Positions 23,582 through 32,156 of a stretch of 49,422 nucleotides of DNA are shown piece by piece. The notes beneath the pieces are model-generated. The model worked only from the letters and a program-made list of their open reading frames with translations, was not told where the DNA came from and did not search any database. Each line of letters begins with the position of its first letter. The first letter of the stretch is position 1. The DNA comes from JANQRV01 sp964533785 (GTDB lineage: Bacteria > Bacteroidota > Bacteroidia > Chitinophagales > Saprospiraceae). The position numbers and the translations under genes were made by a program. Where the stretch lies: contig CAZHNG010000006.1 in assembly GCA_964533785.1 (NCBI GenBank), forward strand, positions 1 through 49,422, read 5' to 3'.

Positions 23582-24613
23582 ATGAAAAGAATAACCTACA
23601 TAAGCAGATTAGCAAATCCTCTTTCCGTTGACGAAATCAAAGCAATAGGGATTACGTCAAGCCAGAATAACAAACGTGCCAACATCACGGGTTTATTAGT
23701 ATACTTCGAAAAATTATTTTTCCAGATCATCGAAGGAGATGAAGAACGGATCGATCAACTTTATGAAAAAATCAGTAATGACCCCAGGCATAAGGATATC
23801 GTTAGGCTCAAGACAGAAGATGGAATTGATCAGCGGCTATTCCCAAGTTGGTCGATGAAAACGATCAACCTTGACAGTGATGTTGATGAATTAGTCAATC
23901 CAATTAAGATTTTATTACAAGCCGTCACGGAATCACATACCATAATCGAGCAATACACTCAGCCGACCATCTTGAAAATAATAAATAACGGCAGAAATCC
24001 GCTTGATGTGCCCCCGAGAACAGTAGAAAAAATCATCCTCTTTGCGGATATTGTTTCCTATTCCAGGATTAGTGAACGAATGACGATTGAGGAGGTTTCC
24101 TTGATTTTGAATACTTACTTTGAGATCTGTAGCCGAATCATTATGAGTAAGGGTGGAGAAGTGAATAAGTTTCTTGGTGATGGTTTGATGGCCTATTTTG
24201 ATGTTAAACAAGCCGATGATGCTATACAATCTTGCCTGGACATTATGGAAGAACTACAAACCTTACGACAGCGTGTTTCAAAAGATTCGCCCCTGCGACT
24301 ACTCAATTCCAGATTCGGACTGTCTCAAGGTACAGTGATCGAAGGCAATATGGGTTCCCGATTCAAAACCGATTATACCATCATCGGAGACGCGGTGAAT
24401 ACGGCCTCTCGGTTAGAGGATTTAACCCGGGAAGTCAAGCGTTCTCTTGTTTTATCGGAGGCTCTTAAGCATAGCACCGAAAGGCCCTGGAGTTTTATTA
24501 ACCTCGGGAAATATTACCTAAAAGGACAGGAGAAAAATACTGAAGTCTATTCTATTGATCACCCGCTTATTAATAATCCTAAGGGAGATATTTTTGTTTA
24601 TGAAGAAATGTGA
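23582..24613 (+). CDS. BLUF-domain photoactivated adenylyl cyclase (bPAC-like)
   Basis: 343 residues: an N-terminal BLUF flavin photoreceptor (1-95), a linker helix (about 100-140) and a class III cyclase domain (145-335). From memory it aligns along its whole length with Beggiatoa bPAC with a constant offset of one. The BLUF photocycle residues are present: Tyr6, Asn30, Gln48 (FFQIIEG), Trp90 and Met92 (PSWSMKT). The cyclase has metal Asp156 (FADIVSYS) and Asp200 (FLGDGLMAYF), adenine-selecting Lys196 and Thr266 (DYTIIGD), and transition-state Asn273 and Arg277 (NTASRLE). This predicts blue-light-stimulated production of cAMP from ATP as a cytosolic homodimer. No cAMP receptor gene lies nearby. 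Light control is inferred from the conserved residues. Confidence 0.95.
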   Translation: MKRITYISRLANPLSVDEIKAIGITSSQNNKRANITGLLVYFEKLFFQIIEGDEERIDQLYEKISNDPRHKDIVRLKTEDGIDQRLFPSWSMKTINLDSDVDELVNPIKILLQAVTESHTIIEQYTQPTILKIINNGRNPLDVPPRTVEKIILFADIVSYSRISERMTIEEVSLILNTYFEICSRIIMSKGGEVNKFLGDGLMAYFDVKQADDAIQSCLDIMEELQTLRQRVSKDSPLRLLNSRFGLSQGTVIEGNMGSRFKTDYTIIGDAVNTASRLEDLTREVKRSLVLSEALKHSTERPWSFINLGKYYLKGQEKNTEVYSIDHPLINNPKGDIFVYEEM

Positions 24614-24632
24614 GTTTCAGAACTTGACTGTA

Positions 24633-25757
24633 TTAAACCTTCACCCGCTTCCCTCCTTTTTTAGCTGATTTGTAAATCGCTTCAATAATACGCATGTCTT
24701 GCAAGCCCATCTCTCCATTAGCAACAACTGGCGTACCATCCAAAATATTTTTGACAAAGGCATCCATTTGCACCGCTTGTTGATTATGGTGAGGGAAATC
24801 CATTTTCTCATTTTTAATGTACCCCTGAGCTGGTGCGTATCCGTATGATGGTTTCAAACCGTAATTGCCTTGCTCTGCGGCAACTTCAATATAGTCATTG
24901 CGGGCAGCATAACTAGAACAAAGGGTGGCAGGAATATCTCCCGGAAATTGGAGCGTAAAGACAATAGTTTCCTCCATCCCATCCATTTTGTTTGGAAAAG
25001 TATTGAAAGCATTGGCTGAAACGGAGATAGGCTCCATACCCGTTGCGTAGCGTGCCCCCTGGATAGTATAGACGCCTACATCCATCAGGGCGCCTCCACC
25101 GGCAAGTTCTCTATTCGTATATCGCCAGTTGCTGCCGTGAACGCCGTAAAAAGACATTTCTGAACGAATCAATTTAATGTCACCCAAAACCTTTTCCCGG
25201 CCTACTCGCATTAACTCCTGATGATAAAGATCATACTGGCAGCGATAGCCAATTTGCAAAAGAACGCCCGCTTTTTCGCAAGCTTCTACCGCGGCAGCAG
25301 CTTTTTTCACAGAAATATCGAAAGGTTTTTCGCATATTACGTGCTTACCTGCCTGGGCAGCCCGTATCACGTAATCCCCATGCATGCTGTTAGGTAACAC
25401 GACGTAGACGATGTCTATATCCGGGTTATCAGCAATCCGGTCAAAGTTATCGTAGTTGTATACATTGCCTTCAGGAATACCGTATTTATCCATCCACTCC
25501 TGCTCTTTAGCTGGTGTTCCGGTCACTATACCCGCCAGGCGGCAGTATTTGGTGTGCTCAAAAGCAGGGGCTAGTTTGTTAGTAGAATAGTTACCCAGGC
25601 CCACGAGTGCAACGCCTAGCTTTTGTTCTTCCGGAAATATAGTTTGCGGGTAATTATTCAAAAAAGATAAGGCAGGAACTCCGGCAAAGGCCCCTAAGCC
25701 CAGAGAAGCTTTTTTAAGGAATTTGCGGCGATTGATTGCGTAATTTTGATCTTGCAT
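24633..25757 (-). CDS. Gfo/Idh/MocA family oxidoreductase with Tat signal
   Basis: 374 residues. Twin-arginine signal NRRKFLKKASLG (Arg10-Arg11), NAD(P)-binding loop VALVGLGNYSTNK (about 49-61), and the family EKP motif at 143-145 (VICEKPFDIS). The C-terminal alpha/beta domain includes GGGALMDVGVYTI. Exported members usually oxidise or reduce sugars or sugar acids with a tightly bound cofactor, as in glucose-fructose oxidoreductase; the substrate here cannot be told. The last residues follow KSAKKGGKRVKV. It stands alone, convergent with the BLUF cyclase gene. Confidence 0.88.
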   Translation of the reverse strand: MQDQNYAINRRKFLKKASLGLGAFAGVPALSFLNNYPQTIFPEEQKLGVALVGLGNYSTNKLAPAFEHTKYCRLAGIVTGTPAKEQEWMDKYGIPEGNVYNYDNFDRIADNPDIDIVYVVLPNSMHGDYVIRAAQAGKHVICEKPFDISVKKAAAAVEACEKAGVLLQIGYRCQYDLYHQELMRVGREKVLGDIKLIRSEMSFYGVHGSNWRYTNRELAGGGALMDVGVYTIQGARYATGMEPISVSANAFNTFPNKMDGMEETIVFTLQFPGDIPATLCSSYAARNDYIEVAAEQGNYGLKPSYGYAPAQGYIKNEKMDFPHHNQQAVQMDAFVKNILDGTPVVANGEMGLQDMRIIEAIYKSAKKGGKRVKV

Positions 25758-25925
25758 AACATTGTAAAGTTGGTTATCGATTCATTAAAGGAACAATAAA
25801 GCTTTAAATGGGTTCGTATTTATTCAATGCTTCACTCATTTTCTTATCGAGTCAAATATACGCCATTCAAGACCACCAAATCAAACCGGATAAAATGTGT
25901 ACTTTATTTAAGTGATTTTGCCTTC

Positions 25926-26579
25926 TTAAGCAACTTTCATTAGATCAAGATCATACTGGTAAACCGGATCCAAATGATCGGCAGCATTTATGGTTAGATT
26001 CAAGTTTTTTAGCACCCCGTTCTCAATATTGAATACCCAGCCGTGTATATAGGGGAATTCACCATTTTTCCATTCTTGCTGAATAAAGGCCAACTTAGCA
26101 ATGTTACTCACCTGTTCCGCCACGTTCAACTCGACAAACCTCTGCCAACGATCTTCTTCCTCCTGGATCTGATCTAATTCAGCCTTATTCATCTTATAGA
26201 CATCTTTAATATGTGCCAGCCAATTATCTAACAATCCGAACGAGGAATTGCCCATGGCAGCTTTAATACCACCGCAACCATAATGTCCACAAACAATAAT
26301 GTGTTTGACATGCAATGCTTTCACCGCATAATTAACAACACTCAACAAATTATAGTCCGTGTGTACCACCATGTTGGCGATGTTACGTTGCACAAAAATT
26401 GCTCCCGGCAGGGAATTGGTGATCTCTTCCGCAGGCACCCGGCTATCGGCACAACCGATCCACAAAAAATTAGGATGCTGTCCTTCCGACATGTCCGTAA
26501 AAAGATCGGGCATCGTTTCCTGAATATTTTTCACCCATACCTCGTTTCCTTCCAGGAGTTGCTTAAATGTATCTGCCAT
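25926..26579 (-). CDS. Beta-class carbonic anhydrase
   Basis: 217 residues, no signal peptide, so cytosolic. The zinc ligands are Cys43, His99 and Cys102 (IGCADSRVP and CGHYGCGG), with the catalytic Asp45-Arg47 dyad. It interconverts CO2 and bicarbonate, supplying bicarbonate to carboxylases. The length matches E. coli Can (about 220). It is monocistronic, with an AT-rich leader. Confidence 0.94.
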   Translation of the reverse strand: MADTFKQLLEGNEVWVKNIQETMPDLFTDMSEGQHPNFLWIGCADSRVPAEEITNSLPGAIFVQRNIANMVVHTDYNLLSVVNYAVKALHVKHIIVCGHYGCGGIKAAMGNSSFGLLDNWLAHIKDVYKMNKAELDQIQEEEDRWQRFVELNVAEQVSNIAKLAFIQQEWKNGEFPYIHGWVFNIENGVLKNLNLTINAADHLDPVYQYDLDLMKVA

Positions 26580-26769
26580 TGATTAAATGTTTTGTAAGAG
26601 TTTTCTTCAATTTCTTGAAAATACAAATAAAATAAGAAAAAGAAAAGAGACGAGATCCAGACTTAAATTGGAAAGAGACCTAAATTGTTTGTAATAATTT
26701 TAATACGCTCCTGAATCGTTTCAACCTAATAGTTAGAATTATTGCTAACAGAATTGAGAAGAGGCTGTG

Positions 26770-26833
26770 GGTTTATAGGGCTATTTGGTTATGAAAATAC
26801 TTTCTGATTTTATAACCAGATGACCCTATAACC
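26770..26833. repeat. GGTTAT-type palindromic intergenic repeat
   Basis: The left arm 26770-26792 (GGTTTATAGGG..TTTGGTTAT) is imperfectly complementary to 26812-26833 (ATAACCAGATGACCCTATAACC). It shares CTATTTGGTTAT and ATAACCACATAA wording with the hairpin at 21562-21604. It lies between isocitrate dehydrogenase and carbonic anhydrase in a spacer (26580-26865) without a gene. Confidence 0.5.
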
Positions 26834-26865
26834 ACATAAAAAATAGACTGCTGAGCGGCACTCAC

Positions 26866-28395
26866 TTATTCTCCTTGCCCCAGCGAATAAGCTCTTTTAC
26901 CGTTGATCTCATACAGGTTTTCTATTTTAATGAAATTGAGCCCCTCAACGGTCAAGCGCTGCAACAAATCAGTGACTTGCTGATAGGTTACCTCCTGACT
27001 GGCTGCCATACCATGGCTGTCTTGTTTTAATTTGGACTGACTGGAAACAAAGCGGCAGCGCCAGTGATCGGTACAAAATGTTTCGGGAAACCCACCAGGA
27101 AATACCTTTACCCCGCGATTGGTGATCATTTTGAGTTTTAAATCCGGTTCAGCGATCCGTTGCAAAGCAGTCCCTAAAACATCAGGATCTCTGCTTTCGC
27201 CGACCCAATCGATGAAAACATCTACTCCAACTAAAGTCTTTTTCGTTGCCGGTGTAGGAGTGATTTTTATTGCTACTGGTTGCTGATTGTCACCAAATGC
27301 GATCGACTTAAGCTTCTTAGGCTTATTCCCCAAACGCTCGATCACGGCATTGGCAAAACCCTGCGTTCCTACCTTTTGGCGTGTATAGGTTTCACTCCAA
27401 AGATCTGCCGTATGAATTCCTTCTTCTAAAGTAAACAACAAAGCGTTCATGATCTTTTCAGCGATAGGTGCCTGCCCTAAATGGGTCAACATCATGCAGG
27501 CTGCGTGAATTAACCCGGAAGGATTAGCAATGTCTTTACCGGCTATATCCGGGGCAGAGCCGTGAATAGCTTCAAACATGGATACCGAATCACCGATATT
27601 CGCCGATCCGCCTAATCCGACGGAACCTGCTACCTGTGCGGTAATATCGGAAATAATATCCCCGTACAAATTAAGGGTTACGATCACATCAAACTGATCC
27701 GGCCGGGTAGCCAGCCAGGCAGAGCCTATATCGATGATATTGTGTTCCGATTGAATATCCGGATAATCTTTCGCTACTTCATCAAAAATTTCGTGAAACA
27801 AGCCGTCGGTATGTTTCATAATATTGTCTTTCGTCATGCAGGTCACCTTTTTTCTGCCGTAAGTACGGGCATATTCAAAGGCATAACGAATGATCTTTTC
27901 ACAACCGGGGCGAGAGACCAATTTCAGGCACTGCACCACTTCCGGTGTTTGCTGATGTTCTATTCCAGCATACAGATCTTCTTCATTTTCCCGAATAACG
28001 ACCAAATCCATCTCGGGGAAATGGCTTTCTACGAAAGGAGTATAGGCACGAACTGGCCTTACATTAGCATACAAGCCCATGGCTTTACGTATCGTTACAT
28101 TAAGGCTTTTGTAGCCTCCTCCCTGAGGAGTCGTGATCGGCCCTTTGAGGAAAGCACGATTCCTGCGCAATATTTCCCAAGCTTCATCACCGATCCCTGA
28201 AGTATGTCCCTGGAGGTACATTTTTTCCCCAATCTGGATCTCCTGATACTCTAAAGGTGCTCCCGCGGCTTTAAGGATGGCTAGTGTCGCCTCCATGATT
28301 TCCACTCCGATCCCATCACCGTAAGCAATAGAAACAGGAATAGTTTGTTGACCTACATCAGTTGCTCCGGTTTGAAGCGTTTCATTCGTTTTCAT
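26866..28395 (-). CDS. icd: NADP-dependent isocitrate dehydrogenase (Thermus-type, extended C-terminus)
   Basis: 509 residues from the ATG at 28395 (a TTG two codons upstream is less likely). The beta-decarboxylating dehydrogenase core (about 15-345) has YGDGIGVEI, VIRENEEDLYAG (substrate loop), LNLYGDIISDI (metal Asp) and FEAIHGSAPDIAG (cofactor loop). The extra C-terminal domain of about 150 residues (from VGVDVFIDWVGESRDPD) is typical of the Thermus thermophilus-like subgroup of about 500 residues. It oxidatively decarboxylates isocitrate to 2-oxoglutarate in the TCA cycle. Cofactor preference is taken from the subgroup, not read from a site. Confidence 0.92.
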   Translation of the reverse strand: MKTNETLQTGATDVGQQTIPVSIAYGDGIGVEIMEATLAILKAAGAPLEYQEIQIGEKMYLQGHTSGIGDEAWEILRRNRAFLKGPITTPQGGGYKSLNVTIRKAMGLYANVRPVRAYTPFVESHFPEMDLVVIRENEEDLYAGIEHQQTPEVVQCLKLVSRPGCEKIIRYAFEYARTYGRKKVTCMTKDNIMKHTDGLFHEIFDEVAKDYPDIQSEHNIIDIGSAWLATRPDQFDVIVTLNLYGDIISDITAQVAGSVGLGGSANIGDSVSMFEAIHGSAPDIAGKDIANPSGLIHAACMMLTHLGQAPIAEKIMNALLFTLEEGIHTADLWSETYTRQKVGTQGFANAVIERLGNKPKKLKSIAFGDNQQPVAIKITPTPATKKTLVGVDVFIDWVGESRDPDVLGTALQRIAEPDLKLKMITNRGVKVFPGGFPETFCTDHWRCRFVSSQSKLKQDSHGMAASQEVTYQQVTDLLQRLTVEGLNFIKIENLYEINGKRAYSLGQGE

Positions 28396-28630
28396 TAGCA
28401 AAATGTTTAATGAATGCCTTAAATATTTATTTTTATGATCGACAAAAGTAATTCAACCTTAACAAAAACAAGCTATTTCTTTGTTTGTTTGTGAAAATGA
28501 AAAAAGGGAGGGAAGTAACCCGTGGATAAACTTGATATACCTCTTCCCAGTAATTCAGGAAGTCGTTTTCAATTCATTTTATAATTTACACAATCCTAAC
28601 TATTTTACAGTCACATTAAGAACAAAACTT

Positions 28631-29779
28631 ATGAAAAACGACTTTAATCCGAACTATCCTGATATTGCATTTTTGCGCCAAAAAGCGAAACGAAGAATCC
28701 CCAGATTTGCATTTGAATACGTAGATGGGGGTTGTAACAACGAAGTTAACCTGCAACGCAATACCCAAGATATCAGAGAATTGCAGTTGAAGCCTTACTA
28801 TTTGAGGAATTACGATGAAATATCTACCAAAACAGCGCTATTTGGAAAAGAATACGATGCTCCTTTCGGTGTTGCCCCAATAGGTTTGCAAGGTCTCATC
28901 TGGCCTCGTGCTACCGAAATACTGGCCAAAGCCGCCTTCGACCACAACATTCCATTCATTTTAAGTACGGTAGCTACGGCCAGCATTGAAACGGTAGGAG
29001 AAATCACGGAAGGAAACGCCTGGTTTCAATTGTACCATCCCAAAGAAGAGGAGTTGCGCGATGATATCCTGGACAGACTGGAAGTAGCCGGTTACCCTGT
29101 TTTAGTGATTCTTTCCGACGTCCCGGCTTTTGGTTACCGGCCCAAAGAAATTAAGAACGGATTGGCTATTCCTCCTAAAATGACCTTGTCAAATATTCTT
29201 CAAATCTTTACCCGCCCTAACTGGGCTCTGCAAACTCTTCTTGCCGGCCAACCCGCCTTCAAAACACTCGAACCGTACATGCCACCGGGAATGAATCTCA
29301 GGCATCTCGGCCTTTTCATGAACGAAACTTTTTCCGGTCGTCTCAATGAAGATAAGGTAAAGATCATTCGCGATAAATGGAAAGGTAAACTCGTATTGAA
29401 AGGAGTGGCAACAGAAGAAGATGCACAAAAGGCGGTTGACCTCGGCCTTGATGGTATCATCATTTCCAATCACGGTGGACGGCAATTGGACGCCGGGCAA
29501 TCCACCATAGCTGCCCTTCACCCCATTGCGCAAAAATTCAAGGGCCAAATAAAGATCATGATGGATAGTGGTATCCGCACGGGGCCGGATATTGCCTGCA
29601 CACTGGCACGCGGCGCGGAATTTTGTTTTCTGGGCCGTTCTTTTATGTACGGTGTTGGTGCACTGGGGCAAAAGGGAGGAGACCATACCATTACCATTCT
29701 TAAAAAACAGTTTCAGCAGGTCATGGAACAAGTTTGTTGTGAAAGGCCGGAAGACCTTCCTCAGCATCTCGTTGCTTAG
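28631..29779 (+). CDS. FMN-dependent alpha-hydroxyacid oxidase/dehydrogenase (LldD-like)
   Basis: 382 residues from the ATG at 28631; the frame is open upstream, but that extension does not resemble the family. The TIM barrel binds FMN. Seen motifs: FAFEYVDGGCNNE, PFGVAPIGLQGLIWP, the catalytic base in IISNHGGRQLD (His281, Arg284), and DSGIRTGPDIACTLARGA for the phosphate of FMN. It would oxidise L-lactate or another 2-hydroxyacid to the 2-oxoacid, with electrons passed to quinone or oxygen. Substrate specificity is not evident. Divergent from icd with a 235-bp gap. Confidence 0.9.
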   Translation: MKNDFNPNYPDIAFLRQKAKRRIPRFAFEYVDGGCNNEVNLQRNTQDIRELQLKPYYLRNYDEISTKTALFGKEYDAPFGVAPIGLQGLIWPRATEILAKAAFDHNIPFILSTVATASIETVGEITEGNAWFQLYHPKEEELRDDILDRLEVAGYPVLVILSDVPAFGYRPKEIKNGLAIPPKMTLSNILQIFTRPNWALQTLLAGQPAFKTLEPYMPPGMNLRHLGLFMNETFSGRLNEDKVKIIRDKWKGKLVLKGVATEEDAQKAVDLGLDGIIISNHGGRQLDAGQSTIAALHPIAQKFKGQIKIMMDSGIRTGPDIACTLARGAEFCFLGRSFMYGVGALGQKGGDHTITILKKQFQQVMEQVCCERPEDLPQHLVA

Positions 29780-29985
29780 AAGATCTTCCCATTTTCAATT
29801 CAGCGTTAATTTTTCATTGGGGTCAATGAGTTACTGGTGATGGTTCAACTTTCACCGTATAACGAATTCATATTGAAGTGTGCCTGAACCCGTATTTGTT
29901 AATAGTAAATGAGGGTAAACTGACATATACTGCTGCTTTCGAATCAGATTCGTTTGGTAAATAAAGACGATTAAGGTCAACATAA

Positions 29986-31026
29986 TCATTTTTGCATGAT
30001 TGCATAAAAGTCGTTCATAATTTTTTCTTTGTTGAAGTACTCCCAAATCGCAATCTTTCGCTTATTATCCTGTCGTTCAACCCACTCCTCTCCTACCAAA
30101 TGTGGTGCGGGAATTTCCGTTCTTTTTCCCCAATCGGGATTCTTCAAAATAGCGACTGCTACCATATCAAATAAAGCTCGTGAAGGTGGGTTTCCATGCA
30201 ATTCTATTTGTGAGAAAAGATCAACTGAGTAATCGCCAAAATTAGTAAAGTACCCGCCGTGACGACCTTCTATAGCATCTACTTCGGGGCCGGCGTCTGG
30301 CATTTTTTCGGCAATTTCCTCCGGTGTGGCGCGCACGGCATCGGAACCCGAAGGTTTGCCGTATCTCACCATCACCATTTCAAAAGGGACGTCCTGATCT
30401 AAAATATAATTTAAGGAAGGAATATCATTAACCTGATTGTACTCCCCTTTTTCGGGGTAATTCGAACCCAGCCAGACGATACGTACCTTGTCTTTGATGT
30501 CCGGTGCTTTTTCCAAAGCCAAAGCAATATTTGTTAATTTACCGACAGGTAACAATATCAATGGCTGCTCCCTTTCCTTTCTGGCTTCTTTGATAATGAA
30601 ATCAACTGCCTTCTGACCATCAAAATTTTCCCCCTGCAGCCTTGGCCGGATGGTTGCGAAATCACCATTTGCGCCGGCTAGTAACGGTATTTGGTCTAGT
30701 ACACCGCACAAGTGCATCACTCTTCTCGCCTCAGCAACCTGGTCGTTGATATCCCCTCCGCTTCTCGTAGCATTAACGGTAACCCCAATGGTTTCGAAAA
30801 CCTCATCGTTGAAAAACAAGTAAGCCATGGCATGCTGGTCGTCTAATTCATTGTTGGCATCGGTGTCAATAATGACGGGTAATCTTTTGGATTCATTATT
30901 TTGCATCATACTTTCTTCGGGTTTTTCCCCATTACATCCGGAAAAAATAATTCCTCCGATAAAAAGGATGATTAAAAGCACTTTGGCATTTTTTTCACAT
31001 TCCATAAATTGGTTTAGCCTCAACAT
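29986..31026 (-). CDS. Inosine-uridine preferring nucleoside hydrolase family lipoprotein
   Basis: 346 residues. Lipoprotein signal with lipobox FSGC31. The calcium-binding N-terminal motif is IIDTDANNELDD (Asp54, Asp56, Asp62, Asp63), and LLPVGKLTNIALAL and RIVWLGSNYP are typical of the family. It hydrolyses the N-glycosidic bond of ribonucleosides, here in the periplasm or at the outer membrane. It is divergent from a second nucleoside hydrolase gene, sharing an 84-bp promoter region. A Met at residue 8 is an alternative start. Confidence 0.88.
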   Translation of the reverse strand: MLRLNQFMECEKNAKVLLIILFIGGIIFSGCNGEKPEESMMQNNESKRLPVIIDTDANNELDDQHAMAYLFFNDEVFETIGVTVNATRSGGDINDQVAEARRVMHLCGVLDQIPLLAGANGDFATIRPRLQGENFDGQKAVDFIIKEARKEREQPLILLPVGKLTNIALALEKAPDIKDKVRIVWLGSNYPEKGEYNQVNDIPSLNYILDQDVPFEMVMVRYGKPSGSDAVRATPEEIAEKMPDAGPEVDAIEGRHGGYFTNFGDYSVDLFSQIELHGNPPSRALFDMVAVAILKNPDWGKRTEIPAPHLVGEEWVERQDNKRKIAIWEYFNKEKIMNDFYAIMQK

Positions 31027-31110
31027 CGTATTATTGCTATTTAAATTTTAAGATGGTATTTTCTCTCAAAAATAAATAAACTAACTTTAATCCTCGCAAC
31101 AGCAAACAAA

Positions 31111-32055
31111 ATGAGTATTCGATCTGTATTTCAACTTTCTAAATCCATATTGGGACTTGGTGGCATCATTTTATTATTAACCCTTTCACTATGCTCAGCT
31201 ATATACGGGCAAGAAAAACAAAGAATTATCCTCGATGCCGACACCGGCAATGAAGTTGATGATCCCTTCGCCATAGTCAGGGCACTGATCGAACCTTCCT
31301 GGGAAATTCTTGCGCTTAATGCTACTCAATGGCAGACAAGTCATTGGGCAGTTCCACAGTCCATGGAGAACAGCCACCGCCTCAACCAGGTAATTGTCGG
31401 TCATTTAGATAGGAAGATTAAGACCCGACGCGGAGGTATAGCGCGTATGTTCGATTGGGGGGATCAGGCACAACATTCTGCCGCCGCCTATGAGATTATC
31501 AAACACGCAAAAGCAACCCCTCCCGGTGAAAAACTTACGGTCATTACGCTTGGAGCTTTAACTAACGTAGCCTCGGCTATTTATATCGACCCATCTATAG
31601 AATCAAAGATCCAAGTCTATATGCTTGGTAGTAGCTACGATTTTGAAAAAGGGATACTCAAAAAGAATGACTTTAATTGTGTTATGGACGTTCAGGCAAT
31701 AGAAAAAATGTTGATGTCTGAAGTAGAAATGCACGTTATTCCCGTCAATATTGCCGCAGCGATGACCTTTACTTTTGAAGAAACCAAGAATAAATTCCAG
31801 GGTGTGCATCCCCTTGGAGACTTCCTGGTAGACCGCTGGTTTCAACATCTGGATGGTGGTCGAAAAAACAGGGTGATCTGGGATTTAGCTCTGATTGAAG
31901 CAATGATCCATCCGGATTGGGCAGAAAAGGTTGAGATCACTACATCAAAAGATAATGGTAACCGCAAGATTTTTTATTACAAATCCATTGAAGCGAAGAA
32001 AATGAAAGCGGAGTTCTTTGATACGGTTTTGGGGTATTTGATGGAACGCGGATGA
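31111..32055 (+). CDS. Nucleoside hydrolase family protein, secreted
   Basis: 314 residues. Signal peptide with long hydrophobic stretch ending SAIYGQ. The metal motif is IILDADTGNEVDDPFAIV (Asp42, Asp44, Asp50, Asp51), followed by LTVITLGALTNVASAI and VYMLGSSYD. It is paralogous to, but distinct from, the divergent hydrolase at 29986-31026, so the pair may cover different nucleosides. The last codons (ERG, stop) lie inside the left arm of a long palindromic repeat at 32040-32150, which may have replaced the original C-terminal end. Confidence 0.88.
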   Translation: MSIRSVFQLSKSILGLGGIILLLTLSLCSAIYGQEKQRIILDADTGNEVDDPFAIVRALIEPSWEILALNATQWQTSHWAVPQSMENSHRLNQVIVGHLDRKIKTRRGGIARMFDWGDQAQHSAAAYEIIKHAKATPPGEKLTVITLGALTNVASAIYIDPSIESKIQVYMLGSSYDFEKGILKKNDFNCVMDVQAIEKMLMSEVEMHVIPVNIAAAMTFTFEETKNKFQGVHPLGDFLVDRWFQHLDGGRKNRVIWDLALIEAMIHPDWAEKVEITTSKDNGNRKIFYYKSIEAKKMKAEFFDTVLGYLMERG

Positions 32056-32150
32056 CGCGGATTGTGCTGATTTTCGCGGATTTTTATTACCACCCTGAGT
32101 ATTTATTTATCCCTGACGATCCGTTTAATCTGTGTCATCCGCGTTCCATC
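32040..32150. repeat. Long palindromic intergenic repeat between convergent genes
   Basis: Arms 32040-32063 and 32127-32150 are complementary in 22 of 24 positions (left arm GATGGAACGCGGATGACGCG, then GATT). The left arm contains the TGA stop of the nucleoside hydrolase; the right arm ends 7 nt from the stop of the S10 peptidase. It may act as a two-way transcription stop or be a dispersed repeat. Confidence 0.7.
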
Positions 32151-32156
32151 CCCATT

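Noticed and set aside
28481..28630. 50-codon N-terminal extension of the alpha-hydroxyacid oxidase
   Set aside because: The extension has no family similarity, and the ATG at 28631 gives the usual N-terminus.
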